From assembly GCF_037975245.1 (NCBI RefSeq), contig NC_092575.1, positions 22,376,841 to 22,440,840 of the forward strand: a DNA stretch of 64,000 bases, in the 5' to 3' direction. The stretch comes from Apostichopus japonicus (lineage: Eukaryota; Echinodermata; Holothuroidea; Aspidochirotida; Stichopodidae). The notes beneath the pieces were generated by a model that saw nothing but the letters and a program-made list of their open reading frames with translations, did not search any database and had not been told where the DNA came from. The position numbers and the translations under genes were made by a program. This document shows positions 1 through 14,000 of the stretch, piece by piece. Position 1 is the stretch's first letter; each line of letters begins with the position of its first letter.

Positions 1-365
1 AGGGGGTGAGAATGGTCTGTGGGGGCGCTTTCGACACTATCTAAGCGGAGCGCCACCACAGGTTGGCGCGGAGCATACAGAAATTTTTTGAGTAAAGATA
101 CTCCATAGATCGCCGGAAATGATTCTTTCCGGGCCTTGCTAATTTGCAGATAAACGAAGAATTAATAGGTGTCATCGCCATTTTGTCAGAAAATTACACC
201 AACAAAATGTGACAAATGTCAATAGGTATTGGAGAGCGCAATAAAAAAGTCAATAATCGCGAATAAGTAAAAAGTGGTAAAAAGCTGAAAAGGGCGCCAG
301 CAGTCCATTTGAGTCCGTCAGGGGGGGGCATCCGCCCCTCTGACTGTATGGACGCTCCGCCACTG
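1..365 (+). mobile_element. hAT-like non-autonomous element, cut by window edge
   Basis: Repeat containing the signature gcggagcgccaccacaggtt followed by a gccggaaatg...ttccggg block. It is about 90% alike by eye to the copy at 4608-4916. The right end reads gctccgccactg, the reverse complement of cagtggcggagc, which is the left end of the 4608 copy. A CAG-start terminal inverted repeat is typical of hAT elements. No transposase reading frame is present. Confidence 0.65.
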
Positions 366-884
366 CTCCTCACATGTAACTACCTATGAAATACCAATAC
401 TTATGCTATTGTTCCAAATTTGACAAATGACTTGTTACAAACCTTTGATCTCAGCTGTTGTCAGAGTTGATTCAGACAGACTATCCAAAGCTAATTTGAG
501 AGCTGATGGTAAAGACAAAAACAAAAGAGAACCTGGTCATGAATATTCTAAGCAGATGTCTCTTCATCATGATAGAGATAACAAGCCTAATGTGTTTGTA
601 TTTCGAACATTACTGGAACTTGCCACAAATGTGTGTTTTCATATCACATGATTTTCCATCATCTACAACTCCCCATACTTTGTAACCGTTTCAGAGAACA
701 CACATACAGAATGCTTAAAGGGTTGGTAGATATGACAGTGGTCTGTAACATACATGTCCATACTGTAAACAGATATGGTACATCATCTCTAGATCATTTG
801 ACAGTGCCAGCAATATTTTCAGTTACATCAGCTGCAGATTGTTCATCCTATCGAGGTATGTAATATGTAGAGAGATGTAGTGAT

Positions 885-940
885 ATCAAATGGGTGCCTT
901 TGCCTACCTCAGTATTTGAGAAAGTGGTCAGATGCTTACC
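885..940. repeat. Interspersed repeat fragment
   Basis: The stretch gtgcctttgcctacctcag...tttgagaaagtggtcagat recurs at 56398-56440. The 56.4-kb copy continues into a block that is also present at about 15395-15480. It lies in the SMYD4 intron after exon 4. The family is unknown. Confidence 0.6.
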
Positions 941-978
941 CTTGTGGCTAAATCTGTGCTACAAGGCACAACCCTTAC

Positions 979-1150
979 CTATGGTTGCATCCTGCATGCA
1001 TCCTTGGTTTCTGAGGCATTCTCCTTTACGTATCAGTATTTTATACTTCTGTTGTAGAGGGTATCCATACTTCAGAGCTCTGTCCACATCATCGACTGCA
1101 AGCTAATCACAGAAACAGTGCATGCAAACATTTATTTTAAAGCTGTTTTA

Positions 1151-1195
<45 letters not shown>

Positions 1196-4100
1196 TATAT
1201 ATATTTATATATAGCTTTAAAAAAAATGTAAAAAAAATTGAAAATGTTATTGCAAAATTAAGATATCTGTCCAGCACTGTCCCTGATGGCAACAAACAAT
1301 TAGAGGCTGCTACAGACTTCCTTGTCAATGTAAACCTAATTACTTAAAATGCATATCACACAGAATTTCATCAAAACTTCTCATCTTATTTCCCTTCTGC
1401 TTGATCTCATGCATAGTACATGTTCTACCTGTTTACTAATATGCTTAGAGAGAAGGCCGAAATCTGAATGAAAAAAAAACCACATCCATCTGTAACATCT
1501 GAAAGCAATGTCAAGGTGCACTTACCTTCCATTTTTGAATGTAATAGAGGGCAGCAGATCTGTTCGCAAATGCTAGACTCAGTTGCGAAGTGGACTGATT
1601 GCATCCAGTTGTTTGTGATGCATGAAGTATAGCCTGTGGGAACAGAAGATATAATAAGTTTCTGGTATGGTGATATGAAGTGAATGGGTCATTATATTGT
1701 CAAATCAACCAGTGTTTTGTCAAGTGACCCTCTAAGAGTTGAATGCCACCCCATCAGAATACTGAATAGTGGCCACAATGAACACATATCAAAACTAGCT
1801 CCAGTCCATACAACAAGTCATTTTCAAGATAATAATTATAATGTAGATTTTATATAGCACCCCTCCAGGGAATGAGTAACTGCCCCTGGTGCTTACATAT
1901 AGATATGTCATGTGGGAACTTGCTATAAACCTCATGTTTCTTTGAAAAAATCCACTATTGCTTTATGTTTTAATATGACTTGGAAACTCACAACCTTCTG
2001 TTGATACCTGATAAGAAGCTGAAAATTAATTCTATCAGGTTTTTCCAAAATATTCCCAATAAGATCTCTGATTTATGTTTGCTTGTTTACTGTTATTACT
2101 TACTAAATTATATTCACATGAGATAACTACTTTTGTCAAACGCAAGAATTGTTTTGGGTGATTGGCTCACCATGTGCCTACCTGAGGAGTCACATGAAGC
2201 CCACATATCAATTATGTGTTCTACAGGTACATGTCTACTGCTAAAGTATGCAGGAGTTAATATAACCATTTACACTGTAAGGAAATGGCATGCAATCATT
2301 GTTTCATACAATGCTTTATGCTGATTGGTTCATCCTTAAACTAGTTAAAACTTAAATTATTATTGCATTTTACCAGCCCTTAAACCCCTACAACCAAATC
2401 AGAGCAACTTTGTCATTTCAGTTTTGTTAATTTTGACTACATATTGTAAATGTATGGAAATAATACATCATAATACATAGCTCCCAACTTTTCCTGATGC
2501 AAATGCTGGTCATACATAGGGAAGAGGTATAAGGAGAGGGCAGGCGCGGTGGAACGGGAAAATTATTGGGGGGGCTAATGTGTGGAGACTATCTAAGCAG
2601 AGTGCCACCATCGGTTGGCGCGGAGCGTACAAGAAAATTTGGGGTTTTTCAAATCCCCAGATGGCCGGAAACGGCACTTCCCGAGTGTTTTATGCTGCGA
2701 ATACCTAGCCCTAAAATATGGGTCTCAAGCCTGCAATTTCTCTGGCTGAAATGAGGCAAGTCATTGGCTTAAGACGAAGTTGTGTTGCGCTTACCGGTAC
2801 TCACACTCACTGCTTCCACTTTTCACGGGGCGTGAAGATGCGGCTGGGGTGACAATGTGGTCTATAGCCAGGGGACGTGCCGAGGGTCCCCCCCAGCATT
2901 TACTAAAAATATTACACCTATATAGTATACGTGTGCATCGGACAGATCGACAAGTATGCATTGAAAAATGGGCAGATGCACGTTTCGGAGCCTTGGTAAA
3001 TATCGAGGGGGCTTATCATGCATTTGCCCCCTCAACTTTTTCATTGCGGGGGCTGAGCCCCCCCCCAAGCCCCCCGGTTCCGCCGCCACTGGGAGAGGGT
3101 GGTTCCCCTTGCCTTCGAATTCAAAAATGGAATTTGAGATCCCTTACATGCAAATTGGTGGCATGCACATGTTATATATTGCCATAATAATGTATAACTT
3201 TATGGTAACTTCATATAAAAGTAATACACCAACCCACGTTGTGCGGAACTTTTTCATTGGTTTTTTAATGTGACACGCAGTTCAGCCGAATGCGTGATTT
3301 GGACTAGTATGAGCGGGTGGGCAGACTTGCAACATCAATTGCGGGTCAAAATCGCAAGTTGCGGTGACTTGGGAGCTCTGTAATATCTTACAATGGAAAG
3401 AGAAGGTGTGTTAGATTAACTCTGTACTTACTTTAGAATAATAACGAACTGCTTTCTGATAAAGTTTCTTTTGAAAAAATTTATTTCCTTCTAGACGGAG
3501 CTGTTCTGCCTTTTCATCTGATTTTCTGCTCACAGCAGTTGAGCAGATTAAAGTTTCCAAGCTCCTCTGTAATCTTCCATCCCTGCAAAGAAAAGGGATC
3601 AGGCTAGAACTTATTAGTTGACACCTACAGACTCTCTTCTATCACTGGACGTAGTGATAAAAACTGTGAAGCAATGGTGACATAATGAAAAGTGCGTATA
3701 ATGGGTAAGTTGGTATTATAGGCCCCAAATTATAGCATGCTGTAATTGCTAGTTTTCAAAAAGTACATTCCTGGAGTTCTTTACTCTCCAAATTGTCCTC
3801 AGACACTTTTAAGGAACCACCAAGATGACTGAATGTCCCAGGGAGGAAAATTTCCTCGAAGGTTATAATAAAAACAGAAGTTTGACCAAAGGTGACCATA
3901 TTTGAATATCTAGCATATTTGGGGCCAATACAGCATACCTTTAAGTATTTCATGAACATACAGGATAATTTTAAGAGATTTGTCTGGTGCTCACTTGTAC
4001 CAGGACAACCTGACCAACCTCGTAACCTTGTCTAAATGAAAATGTAGATGAAATGGTTGAGCATATGAACGAGTGCTTAAACTCTACAGGCCGTGAAAGT

Positions 4101-5864
4101 CAGTCCTGATATGGACAAACAACACTTCACATTCTTGGCTCTTCTTGGATATGGCCAATTTTGTCAAAAAAATAGTGTCATAACTGTCGTTAAAATTTGT
4201 TTGAAGATCCCAGCAGTTTTTAATTTGTATGTATCATACAATAACATACTGTACCTAACTTTGCATTTGAAGGTAACTTGCTGTGAAATTCCTTGGTAAA
4301 CCAAGTCTCATTATAAAGCATTTAATGTCATCATAATTCAAAACGTGTCATAATGTGTGTCATTTATGGTTGGCCTAGATGCCCTGTTGGATTTAGGCTG
4401 CAATAGAGTAAGTTACCATACAATACGTCCAGATTTAGGCTGGAGTAGAGTTACAACATACAATATGTCCAGATTTAGGCTGCAATAGAGTTACCATACA
4501 ATACATCCAGATTTAGGCTGGAGTAGAGTTACCACATACAATATGTCCAGATTTCCCATGAATGTCCTCCGTTTTTTCTTTCATGAGCATAAGTGTGGAC
4601 TTACAATCAGTGGCGGAGCTAGGGGTATTGGTCAGGAGGGGCGAGAATGGTCTGTAGGGGCGCTTTCGACACTATATAAGCGGAGGGCCACCACAGGTTG
4701 GTGCGTAGCATACAGAAATTTTTTGAGTTAAGATACTCCCTAGATCACTGGAAATGACCCTTTCCGGGCCTAGCTAAATTTGCAGATAAATGAAGAATAA
4801 ATAGGTGTCATCGCCAAATTACGAATTATAAATTTATCGCCAAAAAAGATGAGAGCGCAATAAAAAAAGTCAATAATCGCGAATAAGTAAAGAGTGGTAA
4901 AGAGCTGAATGATAATATTTAAGTAGTAGCCTTCCACCAAAGACATTTGGTAATTCAGTGCACTGCCCTCCATCTAGGGTTACAATGTTTCTTGCCTTGA
5001 AAAAGAAGAACAATGCTTCCCTTCCTCTCTGAGGAAAATTTGGGATTTTAGCCAATCTAGCTGGTGGGGCTCATATTAGCTAATGCATCTGAATGTATGT
5101 ACCAAAAAAAGCCATATGGGTGCCTAACTTAGCCATGTATCATTTACCACTGTGCAAGCATGTTAATGTAGGAGGCTAGGCTTACACTTACATTTCACTA
5201 GGCCTATAAAAGGCTATATACAGTATGACCTTTTTCATTTTTCATATTAAGTTTTAGCTGTATTGAACTTGTATTTGTAGATCCTCTAGTCCAGGCACGT
5301 AATTATCCACAGGGCCCAACCTCTGGATGTGTCCACAAGGTTAATGTCAATTACCATGTCAACTTGCCGGCCACAAATTTTGTACAATGTAGGCTAGCCT
5401 AGGACTATGTACTTTCTAAATCAGGTTTCACCACAAAGGGTAGGTCGAATCTCTCAACTTACACCTATCTCCTTCCCTTCCACAAGACGCAACGGCTTGT
5501 CTCAATTTCTTTAGATAAAATATGGTTACTGAAAGTCTAATGCTGCTTGTTAGGCCCATGGTTAAGCCTATGGTTACTGAAAGTCTAATGCTGCTTGTTA
5601 TGACTATAAGACTAGCCCATGACATATGACTAGCCTAACGTTAGCTATGCTGTAGTACTGTACATTGCTGTGGACAACGCAAATGCGATTCCGATTTTAG
5701 GATACGAAGGAATACATTATTTACTTCCACAAGGCAAGACGTGTACACTGTTCTATTATATGTTCTTCTTTGGTGCCATGTTCTTCATTACATGATGATA
5801 TGAATGGACATCCTTGCAGCAATGCAGTTCTCCAAAGAGTCCTCCAATTGAACTCTCCCGCCAT
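979..5864 (-). CDS. SMYD4: SMYD4-like SET/MYND protein, 5' part only
   Basis: Coding exons read on the minus strand: 5725-5864 (start codon at 5864), 3432-3582, 1526-1633 and 979-1102. All are joined by GT-AG introns in consistent phase and give the first ~174 residues. The rest of the gene (MYND finger, SET domain) must lie left of the window. Residues ~72-105 (LRLEGNKFFQKKLYQKAV) and ~115-150 (LSLAFANRSAALYYIQKWK, then VDDVDRALKYGYP) form TPR-like helices that match the N-terminal TPR region of SMYD4. Human SMYD4 shows the same order: a GNKKF-type helix, then an ANRSAALFHLG-type helix, then an HGYP-type motif. Family role: lysine methyltransferase-like protein, implicated in heart development; activity here is inferred only. 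Exon 1 (MAGEFNWRTLWRTALLQG...) is supported by its donor (AA|gtaaat) restoring the frame into exon 2. The next exon after 979 was not found. Confidence 0.88.
1156..1213. repeat. (TA)n microsatellite
   Basis: About 50 bp of alternating TA with a few interruptions, in the SMYD4 intron between exons 3 and 4. Confidence 0.9.
2566..2760. repeat. hAT-like repeat fragment
   Basis: Contains agtgccaccatcggttggcg and cggagcgtacaagaaaattt followed by gatggccggaaacggcactt. This is the same internal signature as the elements at 1-365, 4608, 34495 and (reversed) 22440. Ends are not clear. It lies in the SMYD4 intron between exons 2 and 3. Confidence 0.55.
2869..3095. repeat. GC-rich interspersed repeat
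   Basis: Locally GC-rich, with runs of C and G. It begins caggggacgtgccgaggg and ends near ttccgccgccactg, so both ends start CAG when read inward. No clear target duplication was seen. Open frames here are a by-product of the low-complexity C/G runs. Confidence 0.45.
4391..4556. repeat. Tandem repeat, ~40-bp unit, about 4 copies
   Basis: Units start atttaggctg at about 4391, 4433, 4473 and 4511, each followed by (c/g)a(a/g)tagagttac and cataca-atac/tgtcc. Alternate units resemble each other most (gcaatagag versus ggagtagag), which suggests a doubled unit of ~80 bp. Confidence 0.85.
4608..4916 (+). mobile_element. hAT-like non-autonomous element, right end lost
   Basis: Starts cagtggcggagct and runs parallel to the copy at 1-365 through gtcaataatcgcgaataagt. 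It stops at about 4916, before the region that carries the right terminal repeat in the first copy. The 8 bp before it are cttacaat; a partner duplication cannot be checked because the right end is missing. Confidence 0.6.
5521..5606. repeat. Direct duplication, ~57-bp spacing
   Basis: The block atggttactgaaagtctaat followed by gctgcttgtta occurs twice, at about 5522 and 5570, separated by a short linker (ggcccatggttaagcct). It lies in SMYD4 intron 1. Confidence 0.8.
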
Positions 5865-7289
5865 TTAATCTACTACCAATGTCGTAGAATAGGTACCACC
5901 TATGAAATAGAATAGTCCATAGAACTATTTTTTTTTTTGGTTCTATGGAATAGTCTGATCTGTACTAGCCTAACTGAAATAATTCCATCTCGCAGCTTTG
6001 TTTACATAGAGCATGTACAACGTGGTTGCTTCCGATGTTGTATGGAAAGACGTGGGACAGGAGACACCTTGGGGCAGTGACGAACACATGGGTCCAGCAA
6101 ACTTTTCAACACTACTCATCGTAATGAACACATGCATGTCAAGTGTCCTAGTTGGTCTAAATTCGGGGAGCTCCTAATTGAACCCTTTTGGGTACAAACG
6201 GTAAAACTCAAGACGTGCTTTACATCTCCAACGGATAACAATTACCTAGGGAGTGGTGTACTGCAAGAAGGCTAATAATAGTTTTTCTTCACCAGTCCTT
6301 GGAATACATTAAAAATGCCTCAACAAATAGCTGTACCCAAATCTGTGATACAGAGAAAATATGGCAAGCAAAAATTTGATGTTTTTTTCTTTTATTTCCC
6401 TCCAATCACTGGAGCACAACAATTAAGCAAATCACACAGATTTAAAGAGAAAAAAAAAATACAAAATGAGGAGAAAAAAAAATGTTTCAAGCTTCCCACT
6501 TGAAGCTCATCAGTATTGCTCCCACATATTAGTGTGCTGCTATTTATAAGACGTTTCTGAAAGTGGTTTTCTGAACACCCGAATCATAGAAAAAGTTGAG
6601 ACTCATACAAACAGGTGTTCTGGGATTAGCAGAACAAGAGGTGCTATATTTCCATATTTGACCCATTTTATGTTTTGAAGTTGCAACACATATATTTGGA
6701 AGCAATACAGATGGCAATGACATTTTCACATGCAGTAAAAAAAATGTACATATGAAGAAGACATGAAAATGGCTTAGCATGGCTTTTAGCCAGTTTACCC
6801 AAAGTGATTAACAGTGTATATAATCACAAATCTATTGAATTATGTATCCTTAATTAATATATCACTTATGAAGATTATTAGCTACTTATCCTATGGGAAT
6901 TGGGGTGGGGGGGTGATGGGGGTGGGGTTGAGTCCCTCTTGCTACATTCATATGATTTATCAAACAATGCCTTAGGTCTTACGGCCAATACCACAGCTGC
7001 AAGAACATTGGAAAATTGAAAACATAATATCCCACTTTTACTCCACCAAAATTCCATCTATTTGGATGAAATTAGGTCAAGGGTTAAAAATGATGCAATA
7101 CCAACCTACATTAAAATTTGTAGGACAATAAATTTTCTGTACTGAATAATAAATTAAAACCATTCACAAAATACCTTTGAGAAGCAGTCAAGGTGTTGAA
7201 ACTACATAAATCCCTCAGTCAGATTGAGGCAATATAGTTAATACAGGGGAATGTTATTTGACTTGGTCAGAAGGTTACAATATGTCTGT

Positions 7290-7517
7290 TTGTATGTATT
7301 TTAGATCCTCCTGCAAGCAGGAACTCGCAAAGAAGCCTCATTGGCTTATCAAAGCCCCAAGCTGATCGAAGTCAGTCTCTTAGATTCATATTTAACGTCC
7401 ATGATTATGAATTGTCAGCAACTCTGTAACTGGACGACATACATTAATCTTGGAGTGACTCCAACTGGGGACCTTATGATTGGAAGGCACCGACATTAAC
7501 CACTGAGCTAACACTCC
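7290..7517 (-). mobile_element. tRNA-derived SINE, family 1, full length
   Basis: On the minus strand it begins ggagtgttagctcagtggtt (A-box-like TAGCTCAGTGG), then has a degenerate B box, then a body with gagactgacttcg and gctttgataagccaatgagg. It ends in gttcctgcttgcaggaggat with an ATAC-rich tail. The same structure occurs at 25867, 45547 and, truncated, at 23751 and 58790. Confidence 0.85.
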
Positions 7518-7716
7518 ATAATGGTTACCTTAGTTACAAACTAACACAAAATACAGCTCTAAGCAATTGCCAGTGATTTTTTTTTCTCTCCATGAGACGT
7601 CTTGTTACATTGTAAAGGATAACAGTTTCTGTAACAGTTATTTTTAACTGTACTTCGTAAACACTGTATCAAAAGCCAACTGACAATGCAGCTGTCTTTT
7701 ATAGACATTTTTGTAT

Positions 7717-7822
7717 ACTTGAAATGGAAACTGGGTGAGTGTTACTTGAAGTGAAAACTGGTGAGTTTTACTTAAAATGGAAACTGGGTGAGTTTTACTT
7801 GAAATGGAAACTGGTTGAGTTT
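7717..7822. repeat. Tandem repeat, ~27-bp unit, 4 copies
   Basis: Four units of tgaaatggaaactgggtgag followed by tgttact/ttttact. They differ at a few positions. Confidence 0.85.
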
Positions 7823-8070
7823 TTAAAACAAATAACAGCGGTGAGGTGCCAAACAGTCATGGAACAACACATTCTACTTTAAATGCTAAGATCACTCCTG
7901 GTAGTAGAAATTTGATTGGTTCTGCATAATCTATGGCAAAGCAGAATATTCTTTTAACTTAAACCCCCGAGGCAAAAGACGTTTAGGGCTAAGCGACATC
8001 TACACATCACAGACATATTACACTAGGCTTCAAAAGACTTCCAACTGGTATTTCTTCTCCTCATCGCACC

Positions 8071-11000
8071 TCAACCCTTCAGGGACGATAAGCCCGCTCT
8101 CATGATCTCATCGACTAGGAGCAGGTTACTGGCTATTACAGTACTGAAAGGAAGAAAAGAGAGAGACAAATTATACATCTGATTGACAAAAGATCATCAT
8201 AATAATAATATAAGAATTTGTAATGCGCTGTTATCCAGTTAAAAAGAACTGCTCAGAAGCGCTGCAGGAGCAAAGTACCCAAAATGGACACAACAGTTAT
8301 CAAACAAATGGATACGCATTCATGAATAAGAACGTCTTGAGTTCTTTCTGGAAAGTTGACACACGCTGGATTGTTTTCAGATGTAAGGGGAGACTGTTCC
8401 AGAGCTGTGGAGCTCATCTAGCAAAGCAACGTTCCCCATAGGTGGAAGTGCTAATAGTAGGAACAGATAGCATATGTTGTATGCTTGAACAAAGCACCCT
8501 GCTAGGTCTGTATTCTTGGAGAAGCTCTTGTAGGTAAACTGGGGCTAAACTATTCCTTGCTTTGAACACAAGGACAAGAATATCATAACCAAATAATAGA
8601 AACTAAAGGTGTTAGGACTTGTTCCACATAAATCAACTTTCAGGTTCGTGAAAAATGGCTTATTTTTGGCCTTGCTCGTTGACATTTCAAATGATTTGTA
8701 CGTCACAGTACAATATCAATGATAGTCACAATTATTACACCTGTCATAAATCCTTACCATTCATTTTTACCTACAGGGAATGTCTCTCTAGTAGAAACAC
8801 TACACACCATTCTTGTAGGTAAAACCTGCTTGAGTAGTCTTCATAATTGCCTTTGTGAATGTCATACCATTAAAGGGACAAAATCTACTCACCTGGAATG
8901 CAGGATTTGCCTTTTGACACAATAGTTGTCCCAGATACCCTCATCAGCAGCTACTATCGCTTCTCCTATTGAAAACAGAGCAATACGTAGGTCAAGTAAA
9001 GACATTGAAGGTTATAACACATCATTCCCATTTGGATGAACGTCCACAAGAATTTAAAAAAACAATACATGGGATAGACAATTGTAGCACATGATGGATC
9101 AAATGGCATATATCAGATGGGAAAACCGTCAGTTGTTACCAGATGTAAAAATATTTTAGTGTGCTAATTGATATCACTTCACATTGTCAAAAATTGGTCA
9201 ACTACCATTTCAAAACAATCCACATGAATTTTACGATTGCGACTGTGCGGTTCAGTTCATAATGTATCAGATGATGTGATTCAAATATGAGTACTGGTCA
9301 AATTTGTAGATAATGTGACCCGCCCAAGGAAGACACTTGCTGTTTTGATTCAAATTTTGGGTGATTTTATCCGACTTGAATTCATATTTGAATCCATATC
9401 ATCATGAAGACAAGTGACTTGCACTAAAGGGTCTTTTAGTGTAAACCAAATAGATATTTACCCAATCGTCATATCTTGCCCACAATACAGAACGCAATTA
9501 TCCAGAAATTATTTTAAAGTTACCACACTGCAATCTTTATTCAAACAGAAGCACTTAAAACTTTCTTGTAGACTATTTCTTACTTAATTAAAGCCTTTAA
9601 CCCCCCTTTATTAACCTTTTCCTTTTCTTATTTTTATGCTAATGTTTATATATTATTATATTAGCCTTAGTGTTTGATACTCCTGTTTATAAATATTTTT
9701 TAATATATTAAATTCATAAATAATTAAATAAAATGAAATGACTTCCAAATGACACCATCACCCACATTTTCTCAATGAAACAAAGGAAATATACCACAGA
9801 CAGTGCAGACAAACCATATATCAAGAAGAACCCTAGATATAATTAATACCAGAACAGACAGAACCTACAATAAAATTTACCTGTGGATATATCTACTCCT
9901 ACTGGTTGACCAGATTCTCTGTACTCCTCCTGTAGTTTGACAATGGTCTCCTGAGGATCCAACCCAGAGTTAGCTGCCAACACCTTTGGAATGACCAATA
10001 ACGCCTGCGCAAAGGCCTCGATCCCTAATCTGGCTCGACCTTTGACCGTGTCCTTGTAAGTCATGAGGGCATCGTGGATGGCAACCTCCAAAGCACCGGC
10101 ACCTGGCACCACAGAACCTAACAGAGGTTAAACATTTTAGAAACAAGAGACACTTTCATTACTATGGAAGGAGAAAAGTTCAAAGTTCAAAGGTCGAGAA
10201 ATGATATAATGTAACTTGACACTACTCTTTATTCAGATTCAATCAGTTATTGTCAGATTAAGTAAACAGATACACCATTTCAAAATTGTTCATTCAAGGG
10301 TAGTACAATAATATCTACTTACCATTTGAAAGGCCAGTTTTGACTGATATAATGCACTACTGTCCTATTTCAAAAGGACATCAAAAGTAGTTTCCTATAT
10401 TCTCACTTGATATAAATTACTAGTCTGTCATGTCCTCAATTTTGACAGCATGAATCTAAATTTACATATGTCTTCCCTTCTAGATCTTCACCAAACCGTA
10501 GTTACTCCTTAAGGTAGACAACTAATGTCTTCTTCATGACAACATCCATCCTCTGAAAGCTACATTCATCTTATCAGATCCTCTACTCTACCTGTTAAAT
10601 CTCGAAGTGTTATTTCATTTCTATGTTTGAAACACAAATGTTCTAAGAAATATCTTTTATAATAGATATCTTTAATAATAATAATAAGTCGCCACAAGTA
10701 AGAAGTTGCAAATAATGATATTAACAAGCCACAGAGTAACAAGCAAATAATAAGTCGCCACAAGTTCCTCACCATCATCGATGGCGTTCTTGACCGCTCT
10801 CAATCCGTCGTGTATGGCATCTTTAATCTGAGCTAAGGTGTGCTTGTTGGGTCCCTTGACTAAGATGGTCACCGACAGAGGGTTCTTACATTCCTCCACA
10901 AAGGTGTACTTATCTTCTCCCTGCAACAGCCGACAAAAATGAAGTGTTTTATTATGAGTTTGAAATTTAACCATGGACCATTCATAAAATACACCATTTG

Positions 11001-14000
11001 ACTGACAATGAGAAATTTTCTAGTAAAATTTACCCAGTACTTTAAGAAACAGGCACTTTCCACCACTGCGACTGTATTCAATCTTTTGTACAATGCTGTT
11101 TTATTGTCAAACCTCCAATAAAAATGGCAATTTGTAGCAACTAAATTACTTCAATATTGTTGCAACACATCAGCACACATCTGATAAGGGTTTTCAGTAG
11201 TAAATTAGAGAACTTGCAATGTGTCCAATTAAAAGCACTGAATTCTGAGTTAGCCTAAAAACACAGAGAACTAACAGAGGCTTTCCCATGGTAGCAATGT
11301 GTACCTACATACTACATATATTAAGATCTTCAGAACATACAAACCAGTCCCTATTGGCAGGATGGATGTCAAAGAATGCACTTTATAGACCAATTTTAGT
11401 GGTAAAGAGAAACAAAGAAATGTGTCTTATTTGGAAATACTGAATTCCGAGCTAACCTGAAAAGACACAGAACTAACAGAGGAACAGACTCTCCCATGGT
11501 AGCAATAAAAAAAACACTAGTCCTGTCACAAACAAAAACAGATGAGAAACTTTCCTCTCATTTCATTGAAACATAAAGAGAAAACTGTTAAAAGTTGCCT
11601 ATCTACTGAAAGCTCCTGTGTAGTATGTAAACATCTCAAAGAATGTTCAAAAATTTACTAAACAAAATCCAAACTTACTAATACATGTTCGTAGACTTGC
11701 CCAGCCTCTCCTAAACAATCAGGTGTTAAATCCTCCACAGAATTCATGGCATGGCCACCACAGGCCAAAGCTAACCTGGAAACACGAAAAGAAATAAAAA
11801 ACGGAAAAATGAAACTAATCAGCAGATGACGAGTCCACAACCCACTCCAGAGATCATTGATATATGCAATATATAAACTATGCATTCAATGCTATTCATG
11901 TGCAGTACTCCTACAAACTCAAACGTGCATCCTTTTTATTCTTCATACTCATTTATATTGTATTTTATTCTGCAGTTTTACTACATATTTTGTGTCATAT
12001 ATCTTTTAATTTACTGTTACATAGCGTTTTAGAGCACTTTTTGTGGATTTTACGCTTTATAAAATAAATTATTATTATTATTATTATATGTAACAAGAAG
12101 AACCTTTGTCCATAAAGTCTACAACATCACCATCATTCAAGTTATTCCAATGCAACAGTCCCACATAACTGATATCATACCATAATTTTGTGCATTCCAA
12201 TATCTTCAAAACAAGAAATCAGGCTAAGGATAGCTTCGATCAGACAAAACATGCATTACCTCATACCTTTTTTATCCCTATCTCTGTGTGACCTACGTCT
12301 CTTTACGATAAACAAAATAATCCCTTTCGTTAGCTCCGTCTTCACACAATATCACCATATTATTATTTTCATCATACATGACAGCATGGTGCAAACTGTA
12401 TTTGTATTTCAAATCACCCAACACACTAATTTAGCACTACATTGCATAGTGCAGTTATATGCAAATGACACACAGAGAGCTTAGAAACAAAGTATGAGTT
12501 ATGAATGGTCCAGTCCTTTTTCCAGTCCTATAGTTCACTAAATTACTTTGAAAGTTATTGACAAGTTTTAAGACTTTCTAGTATATTTGAGGACAACACT
12601 GATGATTTTTGATGTCAGATTTTCTTTCCCTCTTTCTTACCTCTCCATGTTTCGCCTCTTTGCTCTCCTGAGTGCGACGATGCCCTCTTTAGCCAACATA
12701 TCTAGAGAAAGTGGATCTACACCCTGAAATGGAAAGGCAAACATGAAATATGAATCGATCAACAATTAAAGGTTGGAGATAAAGAATAGTAGAAACTCAT
12801 TTTAACCACCTTTATCCTCTGCAAAGTCATTTTTTATGACACCATGCAATTTACCTGTGCGAAAATGCAGCTTAAAATCGTTCATCAAAGTACAGGCATG
12901 TGCATTCATGAAACATAATGAAAGATTTAGTTAAATGTGGAAAGTATCTGAAATTTTCATTAAAATAAAAACTCAACCAAAAGTGAGATTCTAAAATATC
13001 ATCAAATAGCTGGATTAAGCCAAATTATGACTGGAAAAGATATCCATCATATCTCCTTTGAGAGGTGGGTAAAAAAAAAAAAAATTGGGTAAACCAAACC
13101 AAAATGGCAATGCACAACATGACTATGCAAAGCAGGAAATATGAATAACATGCAAGAATACATTGTCATCAATTGTCAATTTAAAAGATGTTTTACACAG
13201 ACTCATGGAATCCATTCTGTAGCTATATAGGGCCATGGTACCAAAGCAACTTGTGCTATTATTTTTTTCTTGTTGCTTCATGTATCAGGAACAGGGCAAT
13301 CACTACTAACTAACCTTCTGGTTTATGACAACAAAGCCTTTGTCGCTATCACCACAGACTTTTCTCTTCAGTTCGATAACTTTCTTGACCTTCTCGTCTG
13401 TGAATTTTCTTTCGGCTGCCACCAGTTTCTCCCTCTCCTCCGCTGATTTGTAAAAGAAGCCAGCATTTACCTCACTGTCGGTGAGAAAGAAGATGCAAAG
13501 GAGGATGGGAATGTTATTAGCAAACTGAAGTCCGCCACTAAGCAGACCTCAAAAATACTTGAAGAAACACTGGTGCACAATGATGCCCTACTTTGCTGTC
13601 ATGCAACTGTAAACTGAATGAGCTTGAGGGAATGAAAATCTTAATTTGTATATAACAAATTTGGTGCTCATTTGTTACTAGCCTTCACCTGTTCCCTTTA
13701 TCAATGGTCCTTAATACTAGTGACTTCTCAAGATTATGTTTAAGGGTTCTGAGTTCTGGCCCATTTCAAGATTTGTTTAGGAGTCCTACAAGATGAAACG
13801 GTTTCTCTGGCCAAATGTTTCAGCAGTTTTATCAGGCATCTCAAACAAATACTGATTTAACAAAAGTCAGCAATTTCAAGAACAGAGAAATTCTTATTGT
13901 TATGATTATTTCAAATGGATACAATGTAAGGTGAGCTACTAAAGCGACCAAAGACAAAAGACAAAACAATACAACAGCAGTGTAGAAAGATCAAAGAGAA

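Larger units (their letters stand above)
5865..8070. other. Intergenic spacer SMYD4-CCT6
   Basis: Holds the upstream region of SMYD4 and the 3' flank of CCT6. A SINE (7290-7517) and a 27-bp tandem repeat (7717-7822) are present; nothing else looks coding. An ATTGG/CCAAT pentamer lies a few bases upstream of the SMYD4 start. No canonical AATAAA was seen close downstream of the CCT6 stop on its strand. Confidence 0.6.

Noticed and set aside
427-1106. Three overlapping-frame plus-strand ORFs
   Set aside because: The third overlaps, antisense, a clear SMYD4 exon (979-1102). The others show no homology, and a dispersed repeat lies at 885-940.
2780-3273. Open frames of 101-135 codons
   Set aside because: They overlap a GC-rich dispersed repeat with C and G runs and have no recognisable domain.
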